Below are positions 46,086-55,876 of a stretch of DNA of 64,000 nt, piece by piece. How positions within the stretch are numbered: position 1 is the first letter of the stretch; the number at the start of each line of letters is the position of its first letter. Location of the stretch: positions 28,196 to 92,195 of the forward strand of contig NZ_FOQM01000032.1 in NCBI RefSeq assembly GCF_900113735.1. The letters run 5' to 3'. The notes under the pieces were generated by a model. That model worked only from the letters and a program-made list of their open reading frames with translations, was not told the origin of the DNA and made no database searches. This DNA comes from Bradyrhizobium sp. Gha (GTDB lineage: Bacteria > Pseudomonadota > Alphaproteobacteria > Rhizobiales > Xanthobacteraceae). The translations under genes and the position numbers were made by a program.

Positions 46086-47011
46086 CAAACCCACGCTTGC
46101 TCCGCGCGGCTTTACCGTTCCTAACGCTTGCATTCGTGCTCACCGCGACCTTCTACGTGCAGCCGCGGACCATGAGTTATTTCGGCCTGAACCTTATGCT
46201 GCAATATGCCGTTCCGATTGCTCTCGCAACGATCGCGCAGATGTTCATCATCACGGTGAACGATCTGGACCTCTCCATCGGTCCTTTCGTGGGCCTGGTC
46301 GGCGTTATTGCCGCAACGGTGCTCAATTCCAACCCCGTTTTGGGTGCCTCGGCGCTCATGGCCTGCGTGCTGGCGTACGGCGTGGTCGGGGCCCTGATCC
46401 ATGTGCGGAATCTGCCTTCGATCGTGGTGACGTTGGGGCTTTCTTTCGTCTGGCTTGGAATTGCCGTCATGATGCTGCCCTCGCCGGGCGGTAAGGCGCC
46501 CGCCGTATTGAAGGCGATAATGACGGTGCAGACGCCATATGTCCCATTTCCGATCCTTGCTGCGGTTGCGATTGGACTCGTCGTTCACCTTGCGCTCATG
46601 ACTACAAGCTTTGGCGTCGTCGCGCGCGGCGCCGGGGGCAATCCAAAGGCGCTGGACCGAGCCGGCTGGTCGATGCTGGGTACCAAGGTCGTCATGTACA
46701 TGCTCGCCGGCTTGTTTGGGTTGCTGGCCGGATTGGCGTTACTCGGCCTTACGACTTCGGCAGATGCCCATGTCGCCGACCGATATACGCTTTATTCGAT
46801 CGCCGGCGTCATTCTCGGCGGTGGCGAGTTCATCGGAGGCCGGATCAATCCCATTGGTGCCGTGGCCGGCGCCCTGACGCTGGCGCTGGCCGGCGCCTTC
46901 CTGATCTTCCTGCGGATCTCACCGGACTGGCAGATTGGAGCGCAAGGCGCGGTTCTTATCATCGTGCTGGCATTGCGAGCACTCGCGGGCAGCCGGGAGA
47001 AAAGCTCATGA
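46082..47011 (+). CDS. Sugar ABC permease 1
   Basis: The 309-residue RbsC-type permease starts at an ATG overlapping the ATPase stop (ATGA). Hydrophobic segments alternate with the conserved loop MFIITVNDLDLSIGPFVGLV and the late motif GVILGGGEFIGGRINPIGAV. It pairs with the permease encoded immediately downstream to form the membrane channel. Confidence 0.9.
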   Translation: MTNPRLLRAALPFLTLAFVLTATFYVQPRTMSYFGLNLMLQYAVPIALATIAQMFIITVNDLDLSIGPFVGLVGVIAATVLNSNPVLGASALMACVLAYGVVGALIHVRNLPSIVVTLGLSFVWLGIAVMMLPSPGGKAPAVLKAIMTVQTPYVPFPILAAVAIGLVVHLALMTTSFGVVARGAGGNPKALDRAGWSMLGTKVVMYMLAGLFGLLAGLALLGLTTSADAHVADRYTLYSIAGVILGGGEFIGGRINPIGAVAGALTLALAGAFLIFLRISPDWQIGAQGAVLIIVLALRALAGSREKSS

Positions 47012-47961
47012 AAGGCCTTCTAAGCCGGCTCCTCGGTCAGCCTTGGGTTGGCTCCTTTCTTGCCGCCGGTCTGGTCTGGCTCTTGGCTGTCGTATTCGCC
47101 GGAGGACACGGCGGTGGCGAAATTCTCTCCTCGGCGCTGGCCTTCGCGACGTTCACGGTCATCGTCGGGCTCGGCCAGATGATGGTGATCACCACGGGAC
47201 CTGGAAACGTGGATTTGTCCATTCCCGCGACGATGACCCTGTCAGGCGTTATCGCGATGAAATTGATGGACACCGAGAGCGCGCTCATCCTGGTCGGGAT
47301 CGCAGCCGCGATGGGCGCCAGCTTCTTGGTCGGAGTGGCTAATTACGGCCTGATCCGGCTGCTTCGCATTCCACCGATCATCGCTACGCTCTCCTCGAGC
47401 TTTCTCGTGCTATCGACGGCGATCTCCATCGGACGAGGCCTTCGCATCAAGCCGCCGGCACCTCTGGCGGACTTCGCGACGGCCCGGGCCTTCGGCGTCC
47501 CGTTCGCGGCGATTGCGGTAGCCGCTCTGGCGGCGATCATCGGCCTGACACTCAAACACACGATTTATGGCCGGACGGTTGCTGCGATCGGGCAGAACGA
47601 GCGGGCCGCATGGCTCGCTGGTCTCGACGTCCGACGCACGCGATTTGCGACCTACGTGCTCAGTGCAATGCTCGCTGGCCTCTGCGGCGTCTTGCAATCG
47701 GGGTTTTCAGGCGGGTCTGCGCTGAACATGGGCGACGACTTCCTGCTGGCGTCGATCGCCGTTGTCGTGATCGGCGGAACATCGGTCGCGGGCGGCCGCG
47801 GCAATGTTCCCGGCATCTGGGGCGCCGCGCTGTTCATGTATCTTCTGGTCACGATGCTCAACATCTTTGGCGCTAGTCCCGGCGTGCGCTTGGTCATGAC
47901 TGGGTTGATTATCATAGCCGTGATTGCGGTCGCGGGCAGCGAGAATCCGAGGCGGGCGTGA
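47008..47961 (+). CDS. Sugar ABC permease 2
   Basis: The 317-residue permease overlaps the preceding gene by four bases. It shows the same family marks (MMVITTGPGNVDLSIPATMT, VVIGGTSVAGGRGNVPGIWG) with about nine hydrophobic segments. Two different permeases in one importer suggest a heterodimeric channel. The operon seems to end here, with a 228-bp gap before the reductase gene. Confidence 0.9.
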   Translation: MKGLLSRLLGQPWVGSFLAAGLVWLLAVVFAGGHGGGEILSSALAFATFTVIVGLGQMMVITTGPGNVDLSIPATMTLSGVIAMKLMDTESALILVGIAAAMGASFLVGVANYGLIRLLRIPPIIATLSSSFLVLSTAISIGRGLRIKPPAPLADFATARAFGVPFAAIAVAALAAIIGLTLKHTIYGRTVAAIGQNERAAWLAGLDVRRTRFATYVLSAMLAGLCGVLQSGFSGGSALNMGDDFLLASIAVVVIGGTSVAGGRGNVPGIWGAALFMYLLVTMLNIFGASPGVRLVMTGLIIIAVIAVAGSENPRRA

Positions 47962-48189
47962 GCTCATCTTCTCGGGCGACACGAGCCCCTCCCGATCCCG
48001 GCTCTCGGGCAGCCCAAGGTCTTTTAAAATCCTTGTACGAGCGTAAAGCTCGTGCGCTTCGTTACGGAAGCAGCTTTGCGCAGGGGCTCTTCCTTCGCGT
48101 TGACACGTCGCGGCAAATACATAGGCTGCGCATTACCACTTACGAGACCAGCGCGTCATTGAGACCGCGGAGAAGGGTAGCAATCTATC

Positions 48190-49215
48190 ATGGTTTCGCA
48201 ATCGGCTTTACCGCGTCGCACCCTTGGCCGGACCGGACTTGAGGCTTCCATCCTCGGATTCGGAACCGCGCCACTGGGCGACCTATTTCTTGAGCTCGAC
48301 GACCAGACTGCGATTGCTGCCGCAAGCCGCGCCTTCGAGCTCGGCATCAATTTGCTCGATACATCGCCTCACTATGGCAATGGCCTGTCGGAACATCGCT
48401 GTGGAACGGCGCTCCGACGTGTGCCACGCAAGGATGTTGTGCTTTGCACCAAGACCGGTCGCTGGATGGATCCCTTTCACCAGCCGGAGACTCGGTCTGG
48501 ATTTGTCGGCGGACAGCCGCACCGGGCCGTCGTTGACTATTCCTACGACGGCACGATGCGCTCGGTCGAGCAATCGCTGTTGCGGCTTGGCACCGACCGC
48601 ATCGACCTGTTGCTGATCCATGATGTCGATGTGTGGACCCACGGTAAGAACGCGATCGAAGACCGTTTTCGCGAAGCGATGTCCGGGGCCTATGTAGCGC
48701 TCGACAAGCTTCGTTCCGAACGCGTGGTCGCGGGCATTGGGATTGGGGTCAATGAAGCCGAAATGTGCGTGCGCTTTGCGCAAGCCGGGTCGTTCGAGGT
48801 GATGCTGCTTGCCGGACGCTATTCGCTGCTGGAGCAGCCGGCACTCGAGGAGTTCATGCCGCTGGCGCTGAAGCAGGGCATTGCGGTGCTGCTCGGCGGA
48901 GTGTTCAATTCGGGGATTCTGGCGACAGGCCCCATCAAGGGCGCCAAGTACAACTATCAGGATGCGCCGCCGCACGTCCTTTCGAAGGTGGTCGAAATCC
49001 AGCGTATCTGCGCGGCTCATGGAGTACCGCTGCCGACGGCCGCTCTACATTTCGCGCTTGGTCATCCCGCTGTCGCGAGCGTAGTGCTCGGCGCGCATGA
49101 TGCGCAGGAGGTCGAGCGCAACGTAGCAGCGTTGACCGCCTCCGTGCCCGCCGCACTCTGGAGCGATCTCAAGGCAGCGCGCCTGCTGGACGCAGAAGCG
49201 CCTGTTCCGGGGTAG
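48190..49215 (+). CDS. Aldo/keto reductase, D-threo-aldose dehydrogenase-like
   Basis: The 341-residue TIM-barrel oxidoreductase carries the catalytic tetrad: Asp/Tyr in NLLDTSPHYGNG, Lys in CTKTGR and His in LLIHDVDVW. The length and the QSLLRLGTDRIDLLLIHD pattern fit the L-fucose/D-threo-aldose 1-dehydrogenase branch, which oxidises aldoses to lactones with NAD(P). Placed downstream of the sugar importer and epimerase, it likely catalyses the first oxidative step of the pathway. A lactonase would then be expected, but none is next to it. Confidence 0.88.
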   Translation: MVSQSALPRRTLGRTGLEASILGFGTAPLGDLFLELDDQTAIAAASRAFELGINLLDTSPHYGNGLSEHRCGTALRRVPRKDVVLCTKTGRWMDPFHQPETRSGFVGGQPHRAVVDYSYDGTMRSVEQSLLRLGTDRIDLLLIHDVDVWTHGKNAIEDRFREAMSGAYVALDKLRSERVVAGIGIGVNEAEMCVRFAQAGSFEVMLLAGRYSLLEQPALEEFMPLALKQGIAVLLGGVFNSGILATGPIKGAKYNYQDAPPHVLSKVVEIQRICAAHGVPLPTAALHFALGHPAVASVVLGAHDAQEVERNVAALTASVPAALWSDLKAARLLDAEAPVPG

Positions 49216-49570
49216 CGCGGGCGATATCGAATCGCTGAGGCACTTGGCAGGTTCGTCGTCGCTTGAAGAACTGACGCTGGCGGCTGACGTGCTGCTCTTC
49301 GGCAGCACATGGGGGCGCGCGGGCTGCGAGGTCGACTACCGAGGGGGAAAGGTGGTCCTGGCTGACAGGGCTATTTCGGCACCAGGGATGTCACGGCCGC
49401 CACGGAGCCCGGCCATTGGTGGGGTGCCTCCAGACCCTCCAGCGGCACGCGAGGTCGTTGTCGCCAATCGCATCGCAGGCGGGCTCGCCCTCGGCGAAGC
49501 TGAATGGATGTATCGCGTTCTTGACTAGGCTTGGTGAACACTGCCGACGCTGGCGGACTATTACAAGTTT
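49216..49570. other. Unassigned stretch after the reductase
   Basis: A plus-strand frame at about 49420-49528 ends AREVVVANRIAGGLALGEAE, WMYRVLD, which looks protein-like but has no start and no family I recognise. The rest shows nothing. Confidence 0.35.
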
Positions 49571-49942
49571 GGCGTGGACGACGGGAGGGCAGAGTGAATT
49601 ATCGCGCGGCCGAGATGGCTCTCACGCTCGAAGAGCTCGACCATGCGCGGGCCCTGCTCGAGGCAAGACTTGACCCGGCTCGGGTCGTAGCCGTCCGCGA
49701 GCTCGTGCTGCAGATCGAGTGCCGCTGCTCGGGAGCCTCGACCACTCGGCGGCTTTCGACAGCGGAATGCGCGGAATCCACATCCAGCCGTCCGACCAGG
49801 CGGCGGTCCCGCTAAGCCGTGCTTCCTTCTCGATCGGGATGACGTCGAGACCAAGGCAGGCGCCGGTGAGCGCCGCCGCCAGACCGCCCGCGCCTGAGCC
49901 GACGACGAGCAGATCGCAGTCGAGACTGTAGTCACCAGTCAA
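49571..49942 (-). pseudogene. FAD-dependent dehydrogenase remnant (second of pair)
   Basis: A TTG or unrecovered start near 49942, after GGAGG, opens DCDLLVVGSGAGGLAAALTG, then ACLGLDVIPIEKEARLSGTA, the FAD-binding start of the fumarate-reductase/3-ketosteroid-dehydrogenase group. A deletion and frame change then give LQHELADGYDPSRVKSCLEQ and GPRMVELFERES. The remaining two thirds are missing. It starts next to the stop of the other flavin dehydrogenase, so the two were an operon. Confidence 0.8.
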
Positions 49943-49943
49943 A

Positions 49944-51666
49944 TCAGCCTCCGGAGCTCGCTGCGCGCCGCGCCTGGGCTGCGCCAAGGGCGTGCCGCAC
50001 CGCGCGGTAGGCGAACGTGATGGCAGGACCGATGGTGATGCCGGGCCCGGGATAGGTACCGCCCATGATCGAGTTGGCCTCGTTGCCGGAGGCATAGAGC
50101 CCCGCTATCGCACTGCCGTCCGCGCGCGTGATTTGCGCCCATTCGTTGATGACGAGACCCGTGGCCGCGCCGATGTCGCCGGGATAGAGCCGCACGGCAT
50201 AGTAGGGCGCGATCGAGATCAGACCGAGCGTTGGATTGGGCCCGACCGACGCATCGCCATTGCCGCGGTGATAGGGGTGGTGCCTCGGCCGAAATCGGGA
50301 TCGGCGCCGGTTGCGGCATAACGATTCATCGCAGCGATCGTCGTTTCGAGATTGGCTGCCGGAACGTCGATCCTGGCCGCGAGGTCGGCGATGTTCGCGC
50401 CTTCCGTCAGGTAGCCGTCGGCCAGGTAGGCGGCGAGCTTGCGCGCGCCCATCCTCACGATGCCGAGACCGTATTTCCAGAGCCCGACTGCGTCGGTGAT
50501 GATGAAGCAAGGGATGCACGGCACCAGCTTGTTGTGCTCGAACATCGCTCGTCCGAACACGTGATAGGAGACTGATTCGTTGATGAAGCGTCGTCCCGTC
50601 TGATCGACGCAGACCGTACCCGGCTTGCTTCGATCCATGACGAAATGTGGGAAGCTCGCCGTGCTGCCGTCGGCACGCTTGCGGATCGACACCGGCGCCC
50701 AGAAGGCGCTGTCGAGATTACCCTCGCCGAGCCGCAATGCGATGTCCTGCATGGCGCCGGTATGTCCCGGCGCCGGAGGGCTGTACGTCTCGCCTTGGGG
50801 CATTAGTTCGGCGAAGCGTCGCGGATGCCGGTTGAAACCGCCGGCCGCGAGCACGACGCCGTTCGTGGCGGCGACGCGGCGGATCGTTGCTCCCGATTTG
50901 AGGATCACGCCGGTGACGACCTCGTCCTCGGTGGCGAGATCCTGCACCTTGGTCCGGATCAGGATCTCGACCCCGCGCGCCTTCAGCGACGCCAGGAAAC
51001 GCCCGATCAGTGCGCTGCCCATGACCAGTCGCGAGCCGCGGCGGCCCCTGAGCCGATCGCCGGCATAGTGAGAGATAATTTTGAAAGCGTGCGCCGCGGA
51101 GCGCGCTGATTTTTTGATCGCGAGCAGGTGGCCGATGTCGGTGCGGTCGACCATCATGCCACCGAAAATCGTGAACTCCGGAATGGAGGGCGGATCTTGT
51201 CGAGATCGGGTCCCAGGCTGCGGCCATCGAACGGCAGCGGCTCTAGCGCTCGGCCGCGCATGATCGCACCCTCGAACTGCTGCTCGTAGTCGGGATGGGT
51301 CGCGTAGGGGCGGAAGTTGACCAGGCTGTCCGCTTCCAGCGCCGCGATCGCCTCCGGCGCGCTGTCGAGGAATGCTTCCCGCATCGATGGGGCGGAATGA
51401 TTGCCGACGACGCCGTCGAGGAACTTGCGGGCCTTGTCCCGGCTGTCGTCGGGGTTGACGCTGCTGGAATGGTGAGAGTTGGGCACCCACGTGGTTGCCG
51501 CCGACAATGCGCTGGTCCCGCCGACATATTCGGTGCGCTCGACCAGGAGGACCTTGCCCCCTTCGATGGCGGCGAACAGGGCGGCTGCCATCCCAGCGGC
51601 ACCGGAGCCGATCACGACCAGATCGTAGCGCGCGCCGTGGGGAATCTCGTCGGTGTTCCTGAACAT
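49944..51666 (-). pseudogene. FAD-dependent dehydrogenase, frameshifted twice
   Basis: The reading starts MFRNTDEIPHGARYDLVVIG, then SGAAGMAAALFAAIEGGKVL, and goes through VERTEYVGGTSALSAATTWV. It breaks near 51190, resumes at PEFTIFGGMMVDRTDIGHLL and runs to DPDFGRGTTP, breaks near 50280 and resumes to ANSIMGGTYPGPGITIGPAI at the C-terminus. This is nearly the whole of a 3-ketosteroid Delta1-dehydrogenase-like protein. Two single-base-type frameshifts inactivate it. The start lies 5 bp after the shikimate dehydrogenase remnant. Confidence 0.88.
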
Positions 51667-51671
51667 GGCGG

Positions 51672-52320
51672 TTACCTCGAGCCGCCGCCTTCAAGCAGGA
51701 AATCGACTGTCGAGTTCTGCAGCGCGTTGTACATCTGGCTGCCCGTCGACGTCTTGCAGCCGAGGCGGCGCGCCGCTTCAACGAGCCTCGAGAGCACAAG
51801 GCTCGTGATGGGGCAGCCGACGAACATACGCTCGTCGAGCTTTGACACGTCGAGCGGCAGCGGATCGCCGGTCTTTATGCCGAGCGGTGCCGCGTTGGCG
51901 ACGAGATCGAAGTCGGACTGATTGGCGGAGCGCCGGTCGACCTCGCCTTGCCGAGGGTCTTCAGTTTGTTGATCTGCTGATCGCGCCAGGGCACGTCATT
52001 GTCGTAGATGGCAAGCGTGCCTACGCTCACCCTGGCGATCGCCGACCCGGCTCCGCCGGCGCCGACCAGTAGGGCGCGCTTGCCGGCCGGATCATAGCCG
52101 TTGGCGCGCATCGCGACGACGAAGCCCAGCCCGTTGACGTGATCGCCATGCCAGCCGCCTTCGCGGCGCCGACGCATCATGTTGACCGAGCGGAGCAGGC
52201 GGGCGCCGTCGGTCACGCTCGGACAAAACTCGTAGGAGAATTTGTGCGGGACCCTGACAATGATGCCGTCGACATTGCGGATCTCCGTCGCGGTCGTCAG
52301 CCGGGCATTGAGATGGCTGC
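51672..52320 (-). pseudogene. aroE: Shikimate dehydrogenase remnant
   Basis: The frame reads IRNVDGIIVRVPHKFSYEFC, GWHGDHVNGLGFVVAMRANG and KRALLVGAGGAGSAIA, the AroE substrate and nucleotide-binding parts. A short in-frame deletion follows GSAIA, a frameshift near 51940 leads to DFDLVANAAPLGIKTGDPLP, and the C-terminus (CKTSTGSQMYNALQNSTVDF) is present. The N-terminal substrate-binding strands are missing. Fused upstream to an acyl-CoA ligase fragment. Confidence 0.82.
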
Positions 52321-52519
52321 TGTTTAGCCGGAAATGGGCCACGCGCCCAGCGGCGAATGTTCCCTTCTGCAGTGATTTGACGAATTTTGGACGGGCTGCT
52401 CGATCACCGGGAATAGTCTGACTCTCCTGTCGGCACAGAGGCCGCAATCGTTCATGCACTACGTTCAACGCGGCGCCGGCAGCTATCCCCATTTTATTGG
52501 TCGGCCCACTCCGCGTGGC

Positions 52520-52650
52520 TCTGCCATAAAACGCATTGTTGTGCCAAGGGGCGCGTCGGGTGCATTGATCAGCGTGTTGTAGACGATCGGCGCGCCGCAC
52601 ATGTGGGTGACGCCGTGCTGCCTGATCAGCTCTACTGGTTGCTTAATCTC
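52520..52650 (-). pseudogene. Acyl-CoA ligase fragment
   Basis: A minus-strand segment reads EIKQPVELIRQHGVTHMCGA, then PIVYNTLINAPDAP, matching an internal part of AMP-forming fatty acyl-CoA synthetases. Only about 40 residues survive. It lies directly upstream of the shikimate dehydrogenase remnant. Confidence 0.65.
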
Positions 52651-53129
52651 AGCATTACATTTTGGGCGATGCGTCGTCGATCACTTTCTCGCGAGTGCGC
52701 CAAGATCGCGCGGTAGAGGGCCGGCTTCAATCTACCTTCGTTCGATGATCCTTGCCGTATATTTTCTTGGGCGCGCTTTGATCAATCGTCTTATCGGGTG
52801 CCAGCGCTCTCGATTGCGTTGAGTGCGCGCGCCGGCTGAGACGTCCCGTAGCTAAAGCGACCCCACCGTGCTTGCATCTGATCCCGTCGATCCGCTCGCT
52901 GTGCGATATCATCTCAACGTGCGTGGCAGCGGGGAGCGGTTGTACAAATGCTTTAGGGCCGCTAAGCGAATTGTGGTGGCGTAACGTTGGCTGGGGGCTG
53001 TTCGTCCGGGTCTCATGGACTGGACTCTACTCGACCTGACGTACTCAGCCGACAGCGCCCGGCTCAACCGCCTGGCAGGGCGACTGCCGCCAGCGACCTC
53101 TCTCCTTTCTTGCTTCGGAGACTCTGACC
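52651..53129. other. Intergenic region before the proline-racemase-family gene
   Basis: No gene recognised. It is the divergent space between the dead minus-strand operon and the plus-strand epimerase and should hold the promoter of the latter. Confidence 0.4.
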
Positions 53130-54131
53130 ATGGCCACCCACACATTTTCCTGCATCGATGGGCATACCTGCGGCAATCCAGTGCGTCTCGTTTGTGGCGG
53201 GGGGCCGCATCTGGAGGGCGCGAACATGCTTGAAAGGCGCGCCCACTTCCAGCACAACTATGATTGGATCCGCACCGGCCTGATGTTCGAGCCGCGCGGC
53301 CACGACATGATGTCGGGCTCGATCCTCTATCCACCGACACGTCCCGATTGCGATGTGGCAGTGCTGTTCATCGAAACATCCGGCTGCCTGCCGATGTGCG
53401 GCCACGGCACCATCGGAACCATCACCATGGGCATCGAGAATGGCCTGATCACGCCGCGCGAACCTGGAAAGCTGTCGATCGACGTACCGGCCGGCAAGGT
53501 CGATATCACCTACCGACAGGAAGGCCGCTTCGTGGAGGAGGTGCGTCTCACCAACGTACCGGGTTTTCTCTACGCGGAGGGGCTGACGGCTGAGGTCAAT
53601 GGTCTTGGCGAAATCGTGGTCGACGTCGCCTATGGCGGTAATTTCTACGCCATCGTCGAACCGCAGAAATCTTTCCGCGACATGGCCGACCATACCGCCG
53701 ATGAGCTGGTGGGGTGGTCGTCGCGTCTGCGTGCAGCGCTCAACGAAAAGTATGAGTTCGTCCATCCCGAGCATCCCGAGATCAACGGTCTCAGCCATAT
53801 TCAGTGGACGGGAAGGCCGACGAAACTGGAGGCGCATGGGCGGAACGCCGTCTTTTACGGCGAGAAGGCGATCGACCGCTCACCATGTGGTACCGGCACC
53901 TCAGCGCGCATGGCGCAGCTTGCCGCCAAAGGCCGGCTACAGGTCGGCGATGAATTCGTACATGAATCGATCATCGGCTCGCTGTTCAGGGGACGGATCG
54001 AGGCCGCCGCCAGGGTGGGCCACCGGGGCGCGATCGTACCCTCGGTTTCCGGCTGGGCTCGCATGACCGGCTTCAATACGATCTTCATCGACGATCGCGA
54101 TCCCTACGCTTACGGCTTCGTCGTCAGGTGA
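53130..54131 (+). CDS. Proline racemase family, probable 4-hydroxyproline 2-epimerase
   Basis: The 333-residue protein has both catalytic cysteines of the family: the first in LPMCGHGTIGT, the second in SPCGTGTSARMAQ. The opening FSCIDGHTCGNPVRLV and the FLYAEGLTAEVNGLGEIVVD region also fit. Two Cys, rather than Cys/Thr, points to racemase or epimerase activity such as conversion of trans-4-hydroxy-L-proline to the cis-D form. GGAGACTCTGACC precedes the ATG. No other hydroxyproline catabolic gene lies beside it, though a polar-amino-acid-type ABC importer follows 2.5 kb downstream. Confidence 0.88.
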   Translation: MATHTFSCIDGHTCGNPVRLVCGGGPHLEGANMLERRAHFQHNYDWIRTGLMFEPRGHDMMSGSILYPPTRPDCDVAVLFIETSGCLPMCGHGTIGTITMGIENGLITPREPGKLSIDVPAGKVDITYRQEGRFVEEVRLTNVPGFLYAEGLTAEVNGLGEIVVDVAYGGNFYAIVEPQKSFRDMADHTADELVGWSSRLRAALNEKYEFVHPEHPEINGLSHIQWTGRPTKLEAHGRNAVFYGEKAIDRSPCGTGTSARMAQLAAKGRLQVGDEFVHESIIGSLFRGRIEAAARVGHRGAIVPSVSGWARMTGFNTIFIDDRDPYAYGFVVR

Positions 54132-54603
54132 ACGTCTGAGCTAGGATCCGCTTCCAATCCTAACGAACTCGCCTGAAACTCGTCGGACCTCTCAAACTGA
54201 AATCAGCGTGCATCGTGACGCCGCGCCGAAATCACATCTTCGGACCCGCTTTCGATAGCTGCCGGGAGAGCCATGCTTCCGCTGCCTCAGAAACAACAGC
54301 GTCCTCGCAAATCGCCGGCCGACCGGAATACCCCAGCAGGAATCCGACAATGCATGACAGAGTGCGACGATCGCACAAGCCGCCGGAAGGCGAATTGCTG
54401 AAGGAGCTGATTGCGGAAGCACAGACATAGTTCCGAGATGCAGACGAATCCGCTTTTTATCTTTTACGTCGTGATCGAGGTGTATCGCTCGCTTGAGCTG
54501 AAAGACGGTAACCCTCCGGCGGGGGCCGCCTTGCGCCGTGTGACGAGGCAGTGAATAGGCGTATGACTGCAATACGTCTGTTTCGAAGGTCTCTCGGCTC
54601 GAC
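54132..54603. other. Intergenic stretch
   Basis: No convincing gene. A short open frame ends HDRVRRSHKPPEGELLKELI, AEAQT at 54430, too short to assign. Confidence 0.35.
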
Positions 54604-55176
54604 GTGATCTTGACGGGCGCCCGGCGCTGGGACGCTCTAGCGTTTACCCGCCAGCGTCGTGGAAAAGCTGAATCGCTTCGTCAGCAATATTCCACACGGC
54701 GTTTCTCTGGTCCCCCTTGCAGTGAACTATGCGCTCTGGAAGACGCTATCGACCTGATCGAGGCGATCCGCGGTACCGGGCTGAAAGCGAGCATCAATTT
54801 GATGCAGATAGATCTCGCTTCAGATGGCGCGCCGCCGGGATCACCAAGATTGGCAAGGACCGAGGGGAGGGTCACGGACGTGGCAACATACCGGGGTCTC
54901 CACTCCCTTCGGCCACTTCTTCGCGAGTTGGTGAGGCGAATACAAACTCGACCAAATTGGCTTGCGCCAATGGCAGAAGTTCGCGCGCGAAACGCGGGCA
55001 GATGCGGAGTGCTCATTGCTACCCTGATTTCCATGGCCGGGCAGATCCCCGACCTCGTGGCGGACATTCGCGCGCGCGCGCAAAAGGACGGATTGCAGAA
55101 CGCCATCATCGAGCGATTGGCAACGGCTTTGGGCAAGCGAGCCAAGGATTGCGAACGCTTTCTGAAGGGAAGCTAA
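54604..55176 (+). CDS. Hypothetical protein, possibly partial
   Basis: The open frame of 190 codons includes a coding-like middle and end (ALEDAIDLIEAIRGTGLKAS, INLMQIDLASDGAP, LISMAGQIPDLVADIRARAQ, KDGLQNAIIERLATALGKRA). The first 35 residues look less protein-like and there is no clear start or ribosome-binding site. Predicted helical and soluble. Not recognised; could be a decayed gene. Confidence 0.35.
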   Translation: MILTGARRWDALAFTRQRRGKAESLRQQYSTRRFSGPPCSELCALEDAIDLIEAIRGTGLKASINLMQIDLASDGAPPGSPRLARTEGRVTDVATYRGLHSLRPLLRELVRRIQTRPNWLAPMAEVRARNAGRCGVLIATLISMAGQIPDLVADIRARAQKDGLQNAIIERLATALGKRAKDCERFLKGS

Positions 55177-55538
55177 CTTCTTGGGGTGCATGGCAACTAG
55201 ACCAGCACCGGCAGCGCCCAGCAGCAGCATGCTGATCTTCGGCGTCGGCATCGATGCGATCATCACGGCCAAGGTCGCCGTCGACGGCGCGAGCGCCGGA
55301 ATTGCCGGCCCAGATTTCTAGAACGTCGGCGCAGTGCCTTACGAAGATTGATTGAGATTGCTCCCTTCGCGCGGCCTGTTCGCCCTGGCGATAGCGCGCT
55401 CGCTGCCATCGGGCGATCGTTGCGTTCCTGGACAACGGCCGCGCCTCAGGGATCACATGGTGTGACGCCCGTCAGTCAGCTCCTAGTCATGGCTCTGCTC
55501 TCTTGAGCGGATAGTTCAGCCAGTCGCCGAATCTGTCG
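55177..55538. other. Gap without recognised gene
   Basis: Open frames on both strands overlap here but none has a start signal or recognisable product. Confidence 0.4.
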
Positions 55539-55757
55539 TTAGCGCGTCAGTCGAACTCCGGGGTGGTTGCCGTCGATAAATTCAACCCCTGCTTCCTCTA
55601 AAGCACGTCTGACTGCGGCTAAGTTATTTATTGAAGGGACCCTGCGGCCTTTTTCGAAGTCACGAATAGTGCTCTCGCTCAAATTGGACCGAGCAGCCAA
55701 TTCGGCTTGAGACCAGTCGAGCAGTCCACGCGCTGCCCGAGATTGATCGGGAGTCAT
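55539..55757 (-). CDS. XRE-family transcriptional regulator
   Basis: The 72-residue protein is a single helix-turn-helix domain: SRAARGLLDWSQAELAARSN, LSESTIRDFEKGRRVPSINN, LAAVRRALEEAGVEFIDGN. The latter part is the characteristic end of a common rhizobial XRE group. It is divergent from the gene at 55877, with a 119-bp gap holding four related 11-bp motifs that are likely its operators. Probable autorepressor and controller of its neighbour. Confidence 0.9.
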   Translation of the reverse strand: MTPDQSRAARGLLDWSQAELAARSNLSESTIRDFEKGRRVPSINNLAAVRRALEEAGVEFIDGNHPGVRLTR

Positions 55758-55778
55758 CCATCCGCCATTTCATGAGAC

Positions 55779-55858
55779 ACGTTTTGCGTCTAACAGGCAC
55801 GAAAAGCGTTGACATCCGCGAATTTAAACGTTAATCGTTTATCGCAGACGTTTTTCGT
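55779..55858. promoter_or_regulatory. Four operator-like 11-mers and a -35 box
   Basis: ACGTTTTGCGT (55779), ACGAAAAGCGT (55799, the inverse orientation), ACGTTAATCGT (55828) and ACGTTTTTCGT (55848) share ACG-N5-CGT. They sit as two pairs, each 20 bp start to start. TTGACA at 55809-55814 lies between the pairs, in the direction of the plus-strand gene. The layout suggests cooperative repressor binding over a divergent promoter. Confidence 0.65.
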
Positions 55859-55876
55859 GTACTGGAGTTCAATTTA

